Positions 17,965 to 27,669 of a DNA stretch of 64,000 bases are shown one piece after another. The position numbers were made by a program, and so were the translations under genes. Positions within the stretch are counted from its first letter, which is position 1; each line of letters opens with the position of its first letter. Origin of the DNA: Rhizobium sp. BT03 (GTDB taxonomy: Bacteria; Pseudomonadota; Alphaproteobacteria; Rhizobiales; Rhizobiaceae); the NCBI RefSeq assembly GCF_030053155.1, contig NZ_CP125643.1:248001-312000 (forward strand), in the 5' to 3' direction. The notes under the pieces are model-generated. The model ran no database searches and was not told the origin of the DNA. It saw nothing but the letters and a program-made list of their open reading frames with translations.

Positions 17965-18639
17965 TTGAAAAAAGTGCAACGCAGTTTTGCCGTCGAGTAC
18001 AAAAGCGGCAGACGAAAACTCGATACTAGGTCGAACTCGATCTGGGGCAACGTGGACCTAAAGTCCGTCGCTCGCGACCTAGACGAAGAGGCAATGCCGT
18101 TTCTGTCGGATAGCTCTCAGAGTGGCAAATCCGACAGCGAAATTTCTCTACCAAAACCAGATCAGGCTGAGTCGTTGTTGACACCGCCTCTTGAGCCGTC
18201 GACAACTGCATCAGATGCACAGGAGATAAGCATGGCCGACGAGACTGATACTGCAACCAGTGCCGATGTGCCGGCCGTTGTCGAAACGCCAATTACGCCG
18301 AAGAAACAGCGCAAACCCAGGGCCAAGAAAGCCGCGGCACTCGAAACCGCGTCAGCTGACACTACGGCAGAGCCAGCAGCTGCTCTGGCCGGCGCCGGTG
18401 GTGTGAAGAGGAGAGGGCGCAAGACAAAGGTGATCGAAGCTGCGGCGAGCGCCAAACGCGCACCTGTGCGCCGTGCTCCGAAGGCGGTGCAGACAGCCTC
18501 GGCCGCGCCGACGACAGCGATCGATGAAATGGCGGACCTCCTGCAGTTAGAAGAGGAAAATCAGCGGCTGCGCAAGCTTCTGGCTGAAAAACTTCGCGCT
18601 GAAAATGCCGATCTGCGCAAACGGCTCAAGCTCGATTGA
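17965..18639 (+). CDS. SyrB-like regulator
   Basis: A 224-aa protein from a TTG start at 17965. The coherent N-terminal sequence FAVEYKSGRRKLDTRSNSIWG supports this start over the ATG at 18232. The central part is Ala/Lys/Arg-rich with KKQRKPRAKKAAAL and GGVKRRGRKTKV, like SyrB of Sinorhizobium, which represses exopolysaccharide/symbiotic regulation through SyrM. The end (EEENQRLRKLLAEKLRAEN) is a predicted coiled coil with basic residues. Low-complexity basic composition suggests nucleic-acid binding. The next gene carries a related coil. Confidence 0.75.
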   Translation: MKKVQRSFAVEYKSGRRKLDTRSNSIWGNVDLKSVARDLDEEAMPFLSDSSQSGKSDSEISLPKPDQAESLLTPPLEPSTTASDAQEISMADETDTATSADVPAVVETPITPKKQRKPRAKKAAALETASADTTAEPAAALAGAGGVKRRGRKTKVIEAAASAKRAPVRRAPKAVQTASAAPTTAIDEMADLLQLEEENQRLRKLLAEKLRAENADLRKRLKLD

Positions 18640-18768
18640 TATAAGCAGCCGGTCAATCGCCGGCCGCATTTCTGTGCTTGTCGAGACATACATTTTGGCG
18701 GCGGCGGATGCTGTTGCCGGAATGAAGACTTACTGCCTGCTTGCGGGATAAAACGCGAGGTCGGATAG

Positions 18769-19322
18769 ATGGCGTCTCCCTGGAAATTTCTTGCCCGACT
18801 GGTCTCACCGGGACGCGAACAAAAGCGAAAAAACGGCTCGACCGAGAAGGTTTCGCCGGAGGCGTTGCCTAGTTCTGGTCCGACTGAAACGCCTGCCGAG
18901 GACAGCCTGAATAGCGATGGTCGGCCGGCAGGCGCGGAGCTACCTCGTCACGGTCAACCCGGTGCAATTTCCCTCAAGCCTGTGCATTCCGAAGAAGCCG
19001 AAAGCGATGTCCACGACAAGGTCGACGGCGAAGTTGCCGAAATCGTGGAGGTCGCTGATCCCGCTATATCAGGTGGTACTGGTTTCGACGTCACCGCTGC
19101 GAATGATGCCGCTAGGCTCAAGCGAATTGCCGAGTCGCACCGCGCGAGCAAAGGAGCCGCAGCAAGGAAGCGGTGGCGATTGCAAACGATCCCCAATTTA
19201 TCCAAACTGCAAACGGGATGAGCCTCGATGACGAGATCAGGATGCTCAGGGATCAGCTGGCCAGAAAGCTAACGTTGCAAAACGCGCAGTTGAGAAAAAT
19301 GCTGGAGCGGTTTGAACGATGA
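18769..19322 (+). pseudogene. SyrB-associated protein, frameshifted before its C-terminal coil
   Basis: The first frame (18769-19221, 150 aa) begins MASPWKFLARLVSPGREQKRK and has an acidic/polar middle. After a shift between about 19150 and 19175, the next frame continues through DPQFIQTANGMSLDDE and DQLARKLTLQNAQLRKML to the stop at 19320-19322. That coil resembles the end of the SyrB-like protein just upstream, so the C-terminal part belongs to this gene. An ATG at 19218 overlaps the first stop (ATGA), so a separate 34-residue coil could still be translated. Proteins with this N terminus accompany SyrB-like genes on rhizobial plasmids; function is unknown. Confidence 0.65.
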
Positions 19323-19414
19323 GCGTGACGCGCTGCCTGCCTTTTAAGCTTGTTGCAGGTGTCCTTTCAAGGCGATAGAGGCGGCATCCTATCTTGCGAC
19401 CTATCCTCACGACC

Positions 19415-19443
19415 GTTATACTGTTTTTGAAAAACAGTATAAC
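19415..19443. promoter_or_regulatory. Perfect 14+1+14 palindrome before nucleotidyltransferase gene
   Basis: GTTATACTGTTTTT, a central G, and the exact reverse complement. It ends 14 bases before the ATG at 19458. It may be an operator or, in RNA, a stable hairpin covering the ribosome site. It resembles an E. coli LexA box in its CTG...CAG arms but has 11 rather than 10 internal bases. Confidence 0.6.
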
Positions 19444-19457
19444 CCTGGAGTCGAGCT

Positions 19458-20552
19458 ATGAAGTCCATCGACCTCATGTATCAGACGATGCTCGCTGAGC
19501 TCGGTCAGCGCTCGCTCGACGCCGCTTGGACGGCCGATTTCCCTCCGGAGGGTCGGTTCACCCCGGCAAACATCAAGGGGCGCAAGTACTGGTATTTCGA
19601 CATCCCGGATGGACATGGTGGTACGAAACGTCGTTACGTCGGTTCCGCTGATGATCCGGTTATCGCACAGCGCGTAGCTGATCATAAGCGGGACAAGGAC
19701 GATCTACGCGCTCGCAGGCGCTTGGTAAATACCCTGACCCGCGAAGGCGGGATGATCGCCCCTGACGCCATGTCGGGCGATATCGTCGAGGCTCTTGCCG
19801 ATGGCGGTCTCTTTCGGCTCCGGGGTATTCTCATAGGCACGGTGGCCTTTCAGTGCTATTCAGGACTGCTCGGTGTCCGTCTTCCCATGGCTGCGATCCT
19901 GACCGGCGATGCTGACATCGCCCAGGACTATGCCATCAGTCGGGAGGTCGAAGATAGTCTGCCTCCGATCCTTGAGTTGCTGCAGGGCGTCGACGCCAGC
20001 TTTCGTCCAGTTCCACATCGATCGGGAGCCGCGGTCTCGTCAGCGTTTCAGAATGCCGACGGCTACAGGGTTGAGTTCCTGACGTCGAACCGTGGTTCGG
20101 ATGACTACATCGATCAGCCGGCGAAGATGCCCGCTCTTGGTGGCGCCAGCGCGGATCCACTGCGCTTTCTCGACTTCCTCATAAGGGAACCCGTCAGGAC
20201 AATGCTGCTCCACCGAAGCGGTGTTCCGGTCGTCGTCCCTGATCCGTCCCGGTATGCCGTCCACAAGCTAATAGTCGCCAGCCGCCGAAACACGGACGGG
20301 CAGGGGCCGGCGAAGCGTGAGAAGGACATCCGACAAGCTGCGCTGCTCTTCGAAGCGCTGCAGCAGACAAGGCGATCTACCGACTTGGCGCTCGTCTACA
20401 ACGAAGCATGGAGGCGCGGGCCTACATGGCGAGAAGGTATTCGAACCGGGGCGGGAATGCTGCCAGCACAAGATGCCGAGCGGCTCAACACGGTCCTGAC
20501 CGAGGGCGGAAAAAGAAACGGCGAAGAAATTGAACTTCCGTTTGGAGAATAG
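19458..20552 (+). CDS. GSU2403-type nucleotidyltransferase-fold protein
   Basis: A 364-aa protein with GGAG eight bases before the ATG. It fits the GSU2403 family of nucleotidyltransferase-fold proteins: an N-terminal part with GRKYWYFDIPDG and YVGSADDPVI, a middle RGILIGTVAFQCYSGLLG, and DADIAQDYAIS in place of the acidic active-site pair. It ends with a helical domain (DIRQAALLFEAL). Related folds serve as toxins of the AbiEii kind, so a toxin or RNA-modifying role is possible. No antitoxin gene is beside it. A perfect palindrome lies just upstream. Confidence 0.65.
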   Translation: MKSIDLMYQTMLAELGQRSLDAAWTADFPPEGRFTPANIKGRKYWYFDIPDGHGGTKRRYVGSADDPVIAQRVADHKRDKDDLRARRRLVNTLTREGGMIAPDAMSGDIVEALADGGLFRLRGILIGTVAFQCYSGLLGVRLPMAAILTGDADIAQDYAISREVEDSLPPILELLQGVDASFRPVPHRSGAAVSSAFQNADGYRVEFLTSNRGSDDYIDQPAKMPALGGASADPLRFLDFLIREPVRTMLLHRSGVPVVVPDPSRYAVHKLIVASRRNTDGQGPAKREKDIRQAALLFEALQQTRRSTDLALVYNEAWRRGPTWREGIRTGAGMLPAQDAERLNTVLTEGGKRNGEEIELPFGE

Positions 20553-20689
20553 GCCGTCTTTCAAGGCTAAGCAGTTGATTTGATTCGAAGTCGTGAAGAC
20601 AATGAAGATGAATATGGTCCTGCGGGGTCCTGTGCCGAATATCTGCATCGCACGGTCTCAGATCTGGCCCCGGCCAGCGCCGGGCAGGC

Positions 20690-21639
20690 GAAGCGCTGAT
20701 CTACATAGCAAGGGGGTCAATCGAGAAGATCGCGGTCGGCGACGTGCTCCTGATACGCAAGGGCGACGTCGTACCGGCCGACGGGGCTCTCGTCAGCGAA
20801 GTCGCGACGATCGACCAGGCGGTCCTGACCGGAGAGCCCTTAAGGGTGCGCATCGCGAGGGATGGCAACATTTCAAGTGGCCCTACGAACGAGGGGGACG
20901 TGATCGAAATCCGCGTTCTAAGTCGCGCCGAGACAGCACCTATGCCGGAATACCGGAATAGTGAGGCTCGTGGAAGCATCGAGGCGCTCCAAGGCGAAGC
21001 TGATGCGACTGGCCGACCGGTTCTCGGTGTGGTTCTTGTTCGCCACGGTAGCGATTGCAGGCGTCTCGGCGTTCATGTCCGGAGACCTGTCAAGGATCGT
21101 GGCCGTGCTGGTCATCGCCACGCCCTGTCCGTTGATCCTGGCCGTACCCGTCGCACTTGCGTAGGAGGGCGTTCTGGTGAAGGGTGCGGGACCTCTCGAG
21201 GCACTCGTCCAGGCCACCGTGGCGGTGTTCGACAAGACGGGGACGCTCACCGCGGGACAGCCCGAAGTCGGCCACATCGAGGGATCGGAGCATCCTAACA
21301 GGATCCTGCGGCTGGCCGCCTCGCTGGACCAGGCGTCGGGCCATGTGGTCGGACGCGCGCTGGTGGACGAGGCGCATAGACGTGGGTTGGTAGTGAGCCG
21401 CCCATCGGAGGTGACCGAGACCGCGGGATCCGGAATCGTCGATGGCGTGCGCGTCGGCGGCGGAGGAGACGCCTAACGGGTCAGGCAGCGCAATGCGTGT
21501 CAAGGTAGTGTTTGACGGCACGCCGGCTGGCACGATCACGCTCGAAGACCGGCTTCAATACCTTCCGCCAGTCGGCGGGGCATTGCTTCAGGAGGCCATC
21601 GACGTCGCGGTCATTCTAAACGCCCTTCGCGCCCTCTAA
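20690..21639 (+). pseudogene. Heavy-metal P1B-type ATPase, decayed
   Basis: Pieces in three frames keep family order: GDVLLIRKGDVVPADG and TGEP (actuator domain), a membrane part with ATPCPLILAVPVALA followed by an in-frame stop, FDKTGTLTAGQPE (phosphorylation Asp), a hinge piece TPAGTITLEDRL, and the typical zinc-ATPase ending LLQEAIDVAVILNAL. Between the last two pieces most of the ATP-binding domain is missing. Frameshifts, a stop and at least one deletion show a dead gene. It ends four bases into the convergent Usp gene. Confidence 0.85.
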
Positions 21640-22454
21640 TGGGCGAGAAGCACTAGTAGCTCGGCCTTGACGAGAAGTTCTCGAGTGACGCCGCCGAGGA
21701 TGAACTCACGAAGCCGCGAATGGCCAAATCCGCCCGCGACCAGAAGGTCCGCCTTTCGTTCCAGCGCGGCCGATTGGATGGCGCCTGTCGCGGTCTCGCC
21801 GCCTGCCTGGATCGATACGTCATCCACGTCGAGTCCCGAATGCTTCAACGAAGAGATCAGGAGGGCGCGGTTCGCCTCGTCGATCTCCTTGTCGTCGGTG
21901 ATCGAGATGACCTGCACCTTGATCGCGCGTTCGATGAAGACCCGTGCGCTGGAAAGGGCGCGCGCTGCGGTGGCGCTGCCGTCCCAGGCGACGGCGATCG
22001 TGTCCACACGAGAGTAGACGCTGGTGGCTGGAAATAGCACGAGCGGACGGCCGCTTCCGAATAGCAGCGTTTCGGAGAGTTGCCGGGAGAGCTCCGAGGC
22101 TTCGACGATGGAAAGGTCGTAGCACTTGGCAATTTCAGAAAAGCGTTCATAGACGAACGGTTCCCTGACCTCGAATCCGTGGATTCGCACCTCGAAGCCA
22201 GTTTCCGAAATAGCGTCGGCGATGTGTCCCCGCAGCGAAGTCCCGCTGTCCCGGCTATACCGTTCTGCTTGTCCCCGCCATGTCTCGACATCGATAACGG
22301 TGGGAAAGGGCGGATGGACCTGGGGGATCCGGACTTGTGGGATACTGGCGACGAGATGGGCGTCATTCTGCCTAGCGAGGCCGATAGCATCGATTATGGC
22401 GAAGGAACTCGCGTCGGGATAGGTCGACAACGGGAGATGGAACTGCGGCTTCAT
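21636..22454 (-). CDS. Tandem-domain universal stress protein
   Basis: A 272-aa protein with GGAGG before the ATG. The N-terminal half is a degenerate UspA domain; the C-terminal half carries the ATP-binding signature ADLLVAGGFGHSRLREFILGGVTREL (G-x2-G-x9-G-(S/T) type) and AVAWDGSATAARAL. Such proteins support survival in low oxygen and stationary phase. A degenerate FixK/FNR-type site lies between it and the divergent PNPOx-like gene. The frame is intact, unlike most of the surrounding island. Confidence 0.88.
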   Translation of the reverse strand: MKPQFHLPLSTYPDASSFAIIDAIGLARQNDAHLVASIPQVRIPQVHPPFPTVIDVETWRGQAERYSRDSGTSLRGHIADAISETGFEVRIHGFEVREPFVYERFSEIAKCYDLSIVEASELSRQLSETLLFGSGRPLVLFPATSVYSRVDTIAVAWDGSATAARALSSARVFIERAIKVQVISITDDKEIDEANRALLISSLKHSGLDVDDVSIQAGGETATGAIQSAALERKADLLVAGGFGHSRLREFILGGVTRELLVKAELLVLLAH

Positions 22455-22510
22455 GCTTGCCTCCTGAGGTTAAACTTCCGTCATGATGCATGCCGCTGAG
22501 AGAGTTCGCA

Positions 22511-22524
22511 TTGCGCTTGGTCAA
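22511..22524. promoter_or_regulatory. Degenerate FixK/FNR-type site
   Basis: TTGCG-N4-GTCAA, two mismatches from TTGAY-N4-RTCAA, between the divergent Usp and PNPOx-like genes. Weaker than the other sites in this island. Confidence 0.35.
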
Positions 22525-22583
22525 GGCCGCGGCGCAATGAAGCTCCTATAATCGCGCCTTCATCGAAGCTGGAGGACACGGCC

Positions 22584-23039
22584 ATGACGATCAATCTGAC
22601 GGAGATCAACCCCGGTGAGTGCTACCGCATCCTGGAGAACGAGCGTTTCGGTCATCTGGCATGCTGCAAGGATGGGCAGCTCTACGTGGCGGCGATTTAT
22701 TTCGCCTTTTCCAACGGCGTCGCCTATAGCTTCACCATGCCCGGCAAGAAGCTCGACTGGATGCGGGGAACGACAAGATCTGCCTACACATCGAGCAGCG
22801 TTCGAGCGCCGGCGGGTGGACGAGCATCGTCGTCGAAGGCAGGTTCGAGGAATTTCCTGACAGCGAGGCGCGACAAAGCGAACGGCTCCACGCGTGGTCT
22901 TCTCCAAAAGTATTCGGACTGGTGGGAAATCGGCTCTATGAAGCCCCAGGAGTTCCCCATGCCCGATGGCTCTCCTCATGTCTTCTACGGCATTGCCGTC
23001 ACGGCCGTGTCGGGACGCAGTGCAGTCAGAACGGAATGA
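22584..23039 (+). pseudogene. Pyridoxamine-phosphate-oxidase-like flavoprotein, double frameshift
   Basis: The start (MTINLTEINPGECYRILENE) and end (KYSDWWEIGSMKPQEF ... HVFYGIAV) are in one frame. The middle is read one frame over, as NDKICLHIEQRSSAGGW and VVEGRFEEFPDSEARQ. A missing G in the run at 22763-22766 and a compensating change near 22895 explain this. The central ~45 residues would be replaced by unrelated sequence, removing part of the flavin-binding barrel. GGAGGA precedes the ATG. The gene was probably part of the microaerobic stress set. Confidence 0.75.
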
Positions 23040-23199
23040 CCGTCGGTGCTCGAGCCGAACCCGCATCCCACAATCGGAGCACCACATGCCATATCTACGC
23101 GGCCTATATCCAAGCGCCACATCTAATTTCACCTCGCACCCGCGTTTCGCGCGGGCGCTCTGATTCAAGACGAGATCTTTGCCGGTCGGCCGCGGTCAC

Positions 23200-23455
23200 T
23201 GCGGATTTGACGGCGTCCGCCGCCCGGCGAGGGCTTCGATGCTTTGAATTTCTGACTCGACTTGCCCGCAGTATCGACCACGGTGATGCGGTCGAGGTTC
23301 TTTCGGACTATGTCGAGGGCGAGCTGGAGGAGTATCCTAGAGAGGTGGCGCGACTGTGTGAGGCCGGGTCACGAACGTTGTCGCACGCCGCCGAAATGTG
23401 TCGCGACGTCGCCGCCGGTCAGGCCAACGAGGCTGAAGCGAAGACGGTCGTGTGA
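23200..23455 (+). pseudogene. Helical protein remnant, possibly phasin-like
   Basis: The frame ending at 23455 carries FEFLTRLARSIDHGDAVEVLSDYVEGELEEY, an amphipathic helical pattern like granule-associated phasins. No start with a ribosome site is visible and the sequence before it looks non-coding. The family suggestion is weak. Confidence 0.25.
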
Positions 23456-23465
23456 AGCCCGCGGC

Positions 23466-23860
23466 TCATCGGATGGTTCGCAAGACGAGCACGGAGCATG
23501 GTGCGCGCTGCACGACGTGGTCCACGACCGAGGCGAAGACGCGGTCGAGCACGTCGTCGCGGCGAGAGGCGATCACGGCGAGATCGGCGGCATCTCCTTT
23601 GCGATGGCGACGATGAGCTGCGACGGGTTGCCCGCTCGGACGTGTATAGAAGCAGGAGTCTCGGTCGACCGCGGGCCTTCCGAAAGTCTGGTCTCGGAGG
23701 CTCACATCACCTCAACCGCCCAATCGTTCGGCGAGGCCGACGAGGGCAGGCCCTCCACCGCGTGAACGAGGTGGAGGCTTCCGTTGGGCGCGATCTGCGC
23801 GTGGGCCGTTTCGACGAGGTGGAGCATGCGTTGCCGGGATCCTCGGCCGATGGCGCCGTG
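23466..23860 (-). pseudogene. Second universal stress protein, frameshifted
   Basis: The minus strand reads HLVETAHAQIAPNGSLHLVHAVEG, then a stop, then ETPASIHVRAGNPSQLIVAIAKE, and after a frameshift DLAVIASRRDD and VVQRAPCSVLVL, the end of a UspA domain. Order and spacing fit a ~140-residue single-domain Usp. At least two lesions break it. Confidence 0.65.
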
Positions 23861-23868
23861 GCGAACAG

Positions 23869-24168
23869 TCAGTATATGTCCTTGCCAGACAGGCTAACGA
23901 ACTCGGTCGTCAGTCCGTCGTCATGCGCTTCCTTGAGAAGCCGATCGGCGCTCATGATGTCGAGACACATGGTGCCCGTGAAGGATTGCCGCAGGGCGCA
24001 GCAGAAGTGATCTCTCGCCCATGCCTGGCCTCGCGGCGTCGCCGCCGTCACTTCCCAGCGATCCTCGTCCCGACGTCCGAGAACAAGGTCTGCGGACGTT
24101 CGCTCGACGGGAGGAATGGTCGTGGCAGCGTTCGTTTCTGTCTTGCCGGTCTTTTCTTGTTCGCGCAT
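23869..24168 (-). CDS. Unknown 99-aa protein of the stress island
   Basis: The ATG at 24168 follows AAGGAG by eight bases; upstream in-frame codons to 24249 lack a ribosome site. The first ~30 residues are polar (MREQEKTGKTETNAATT). The rest has WEVTAATPRGQAWARDHF and DIMSADRLLKEAHDDGL and no membrane segment. No family was recognised. Two FixK/FNR-type sites lie 68-104 bp upstream, so it is probably induced at low oxygen. Confidence 0.6.
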   Translation of the reverse strand: MREQEKTGKTETNAATTIPPVERTSADLVLGRRDEDRWEVTAATPRGQAWARDHFCCALRQSFTGTMCLDIMSADRLLKEAHDDGLTTEFVSLSGKDIY

Positions 24169-24235
24169 GTCCGTCTCCTTTGGATGAGGTCGTGGCGCTG
24201 TGTCCAGGAGCCTATCTGTCCCCGGGCGTTTGTTT

Positions 24236-24272
24236 TTGACGAGCATCAATCCGGATGTTTGACCGGGATCAA
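24236..24272. promoter_or_regulatory. Two FixK/FNR-type sites
   Basis: TTGAC-GAGC-ATCAA (24236-24249) and TTGAC-CGGG-ATCAA (24259-24272), each one base from TTGAT-N4-ATCAA. They sit between the 99-aa gene (minus) and the alcohol dehydrogenase remnant (plus), where they could serve both directions. Confidence 0.65.
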
Positions 24273-24298
24273 GCCAAGGTGGGGAAGGTGGCGATACG

Positions 24299-25188
24299 AC
24301 TGTGGCCTGCGGCGTCTGCCGGACGGACCTTCACGTCTGCGAAGGAGACCTCTCCCAGCCAAAGCTTCCTCTCGTTCCAGGGCATGAGATTGTCGGAACC
24401 GTGACCGCAACGGGCGAGGGCCTTCCTCGTCGCCTTGTCGGTCAAAAAGTCGGGGTACCTTGGCTGGGCCACACCTGCGGGCACTGCGCATATTGCCGAG
24501 AGGGTCGCGAGAACCTGTGCAACGATCCTGGCTTCACGGGTACACCATCGACGGCGGCTTTGCGGCCCATGCGGCGGCCGAGGCGGGCTACGCGTTCGAA
24601 CTGCCTGAAGATGCGGACCCGGTGGCGACCGCGCCTCTTCTCTGCGCGGGCCTCATCGGGTGGCGATCCCTGAAGATGGCGGGCGAGGGGAGGACGATCG
24701 GCATCTATGGGTTCGGCGCGGCCGCCCACATCCTCGTGCAGGTGTGCAAGCATCGAGGCCAGAGCGTCTATGCGTTTGTGCGTCCCGGTGACGAGGCCGG
24801 ACGGAAGTTCGCGCTTGATCTTGGCGCCGTCTGGGCCGGGTTTTCCGGTGAAAGGCCGCCGGTGCCGCTCGACGCCGCCATCATCTTCGCGCCGGCCGGC
24901 GAGCTCGTGCCAATGGCGCTCGACGTGGTGCGGGAGGGCGGAACGGTGGTCTGCGGCGGCATCGACATGTCAGACATTCCGAGCATGCCCTATCGTCTGC
25001 TCTGGGGCGAGCGGCGGGTCGTCTCGGTGGCGAACCTGACGCGGAGCGACGGGGCGGAATTCTTCTCGATCGGGAAGGCGGCAGGGGTCAGATGCTTCAC
25101 CAGCGTCTACCCCCTCGAGCATGCGAACGAGGCTCTCGACGATCTGCGCGCAGGCCGTGTCTCTGGAGCCGCCGTGATCGTTCCGTAG
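24299..25188 (+). pseudogene. Zinc-dependent alcohol dehydrogenase, truncated and frameshifted
   Basis: The sequence begins in the middle of the catalytic domain (ACGVCRTDLHVCEGD, a zinc-ligand Cys), so about 35 N-terminal residues are gone. GHTCGHCAYCREGRENLC is the structural zinc site. At about 24540 the frame shifts and continues YTIDGGFAAHAAAEAGYAF, IGIYGFGAAAHI (NAD site) and EHANEALDDLRAGRVSGAAV to the stop. Family members oxidise primary alcohols or reduce aldehydes. The product cannot be functional. Confidence 0.85.
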
Positions 25189-25200
25189 CCGATGTTCCCC

Positions 25201-25214
25201 TTGACAAGGATCAA
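25201..25214. promoter_or_regulatory. FixK/FNR-type site before Deg protease
   Basis: TTGAC-AAGG-ATCAA, one base from consensus, 82 bp before the protease ATG. Confidence 0.62.
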
Positions 25215-25296
25215 TGCGCTTTGCTTGCGCTACACGGAAGCTTCTTCGTCAAGACGTCCGCCGACAACCGGCGGCGCTTCCGCAAGGAGATCAGAG

Positions 25297-26632
25297 ATGT
25301 CGCGTTCGTTGCTCGCCTTGGCGGCGCTCTTCATCGCAGGTGAGAGCCTATTGTCGGCTCCAGCCGTTGCAGACAGCCTGTCGCTCGCGCCGATGCTCCA
25401 GCGTGTCGTGCCGAGCGTCGTCAGCATCTCGGTGCAGGGCAGGGAACTCGACGACGCGGATGCAACGCTTGCTCTTCGGACTACCTGACGACGCTGCGCC
25501 GGCAGAGCACAGCTTCCAATCGGCCGGATCGGGTGTCGTCATCGACGAGGTCCACGGCTACATCGTCACCAACCAGCATGTCATAGCAAGCGCCTCAAAA
25601 ATCGAGGTGGCGCTCTCCGACGGCCGACGCTTCCAAGCGAAACTTGTCGGCGCCGATCCCGAGACGGATGTCGCTGTCGTTCAAATTCCACCTGATCATC
25701 TTGTTCAAGCCGAGTTTGGAAGCGCGTCCTCGCTTCACGTCGGCGACGTCGTCGTGGCGATCGGGAATCCCTTCGGCCTGGGCCAGACCGCGACGATGGG
25801 CATCGTAAGCGCGCTTGGGCGCCGTGCCGTGGGATCGGAGGGGTACGAAGGATTCATTCAGACGGACGCGTCGACCAATCCCGGCAATTCGGGCGGCGCG
25901 CTTGTAAGCGAGGACGGCGTCGTGGTCGGGATCAATAGCGCGATCATCGGCCCCGCCGGAGGAAGCATCGGCATCGGTTTTGCGGTCCCAGCCGAGACTG
26001 TCGGCATCGTGATGCGGCAGCTCATCCTGACCGGCAAGTTGGTACGCGGCGAGGTGGGAATTTTAACGCAGGACCTGACGCCCGGTCTCGCAAAGGCGTT
26101 CGGCGTCGATGAAGGGGCGGGCGCGCTGGTCAGCGAAGTCCTTCCGGGTTCGCCGGCGGCAAATGCAGGAATTCAGCCGGGCGACGTCATTCGGATGGTC
26201 GACGGAAGGACGGTGCGCGGCGCGTCCGACGTTCGAAGGCTTGTGGGATCGCTACCGTTGCAGTCCAAGCCGTCCTTCCAGATCGACCGCGCGAGCCGAA
26301 GGATAGAAGCATTTCCCGTGGTGTCCGACGCACCGGTTGCCGAACCGGCTGCTCCGCGTACCATTCATATCGCCCGCGGCCCTCTCGCCGACGCCGAGAT
26401 GGCGAACTCTCCCGATGGTCCCGGCGCCCGCGTCGTCGTCGTCGCCGAGGGTTCGGTCGCGGCACAGGCCGGCCTGCAGCCGGACGACGTTATCGTCGCT
26501 CTCGACCAGCAGCCGGTGACGGACGTCGGGCAACTCCTCTCAATACTCGTGAAGGAGCATGCCCGTGCTCTCATCACCGTCGTGAGGAACGGCCACCGCC
26601 TCTTCGTGGCCGCTGACGTGCAGACCCAGTAG
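25297..26632 (+). pseudogene. DegP/DegQ-type periplasmic serine protease, frameshifted
   Basis: The start MSRSLLALAALFIAGES with AAGGAG before it gives a signal peptide and LAPMLQRVVPSVVSISV. A frameshift near 25455-25475 moves the rest into another frame: GSGVVIDEVHGYIVTNQHVI (His), DPETDVAVVQI (Asp), and TNPGNSGGALV (Ser in GNSGG), then two PDZ domains (~26060-26300 and ~26390-26620). The catalytic triad is intact downstream, but the secretion signal is in the other frame, so the protein would not be made as a whole. Confidence 0.82.
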
Positions 26633-26683
26633 CAGCCCGCAGACCGTGTTCTGTCCGCTGAAATTCCAAGGTCGCTCTCGTGC

Positions 26684-26697
26684 TTGATGAAGATCAA
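26684..26697. promoter_or_regulatory. Perfect FixK/FNR-type site before BON gene
   Basis: TTGAT-GAAG-ATCAA matches the consensus exactly and ends 58 bp before the BON-domain ATG. Confidence 0.7.
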
Positions 26698-26755
26698 CGA
26701 CGAAAATCTGCGGCGCTGTCACGATCGGCACGTCGCAAACCTGAAGGAGGTTGTC

Positions 26756-27403
26756 ATGAACGACATTCAACTCAGACAGAACATTCTCGACGAAATGGAA
26801 TTCGAGCCCAGCATCGACGCGGCTGATATCGGCGTCGCGGTCGATAGCGGGATCGTCACACTGACTGGTCACGTGCGCACCTACGCGGAGAAAGAAGCCG
26901 CAGAGCGCGTGGTTAGTCGCGTCAAGGGCGTGCGCGGAATAGCTGCCGATATCGAGGTCCGGATTTTCGGGCCGAAGGAAACAGACGACGACGACATCGC
27001 CCGGCGAGCTGTCAAAATGCTCGACTGGAACGTTTCCGTGCCAAAGGATTCGGTGCAGGTGCGGGTCCTCAAAGGGTGGATCACCTTGCGGGGAGAGGTC
27101 GAGTGGCAATATCAAAAGAACGCGGCCTACGACGCCGTGCGGGATCTCGCCGGCGTAGTAGGGGTGTCCAACCTAGTGGAGCTGAAGCCGCATATTACGG
27201 CGGTGGATGTCAAGAAACGCATCGAGGATGCTTTCCAGCGCGACGCCGCTCTTGAGGCCGATGCAATCAGAATCGACGTCCAAGGCAGAAAGGTAATCCT
27301 CTCCGGCAAGGTGAAGACCTGGTCGGAACGGCAGGCGGCGGAGCGCGCTGCATGGTCCGCTCCAGGGATCAGCACTCTTGACGACCGACTGACGGTCGGG
27401 TGA
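26756..27403 (+). CDS. Three-BON-domain protein
   Basis: From the ATG at 26756, six bases after AAGGAGG, the protein has 215 aa with three BON domains at about residues 3-70, 80-145 and 150-213. Each has the pattern VxSGIVTLTGHV, VLKGWITLRGEV and VQGRKVILSGKV. There is no signal peptide, so it is probably cytoplasmic. BON domains bind membranes or other partners and such proteins are common stress products. The frame is intact and a perfect FixK/FNR-type site lies upstream. Confidence 0.88.
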   Translation: MNDIQLRQNILDEMEFEPSIDAADIGVAVDSGIVTLTGHVRTYAEKEAAERVVSRVKGVRGIAADIEVRIFGPKETDDDDIARRAVKMLDWNVSVPKDSVQVRVLKGWITLRGEVEWQYQKNAAYDAVRDLAGVVGVSNLVELKPHITAVDVKKRIEDAFQRDAALEADAIRIDVQGRKVILSGKVKTWSERQAAERAAWSAPGISTLDDRLTVG

Positions 27404-27669
27404 TCGAATATCGGGATTGGCTAGACATTACTGCTCTGCCCACACTCAGCAGCAAGGGCGCCGCTGAGCGCCCTTCGCATAGAGCCCAATTTCCTTGATC
27501 GACTTGCGCGCAGATCTCGTCTTCGGAACGAAATTCCGCACCACCCGTTGCAGAGCCTCCGTCGCGAGCACAAGGCGACCATTGATGTTCTTGGAGAGCG
27601 ACCTTGGGTGGCGACGTAGGCTGGGATCTTCCGCGAAGAAAGATATGAGTCCCCGCAACGGCAGCGCGA

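Noticed and set aside
19415..19443. LexA box
   Set aside because: The spacing between CTG and CAG is 11 rather than 10, and alphaproteobacterial LexA sites are of a different type (GTTC-N7-GTTC).
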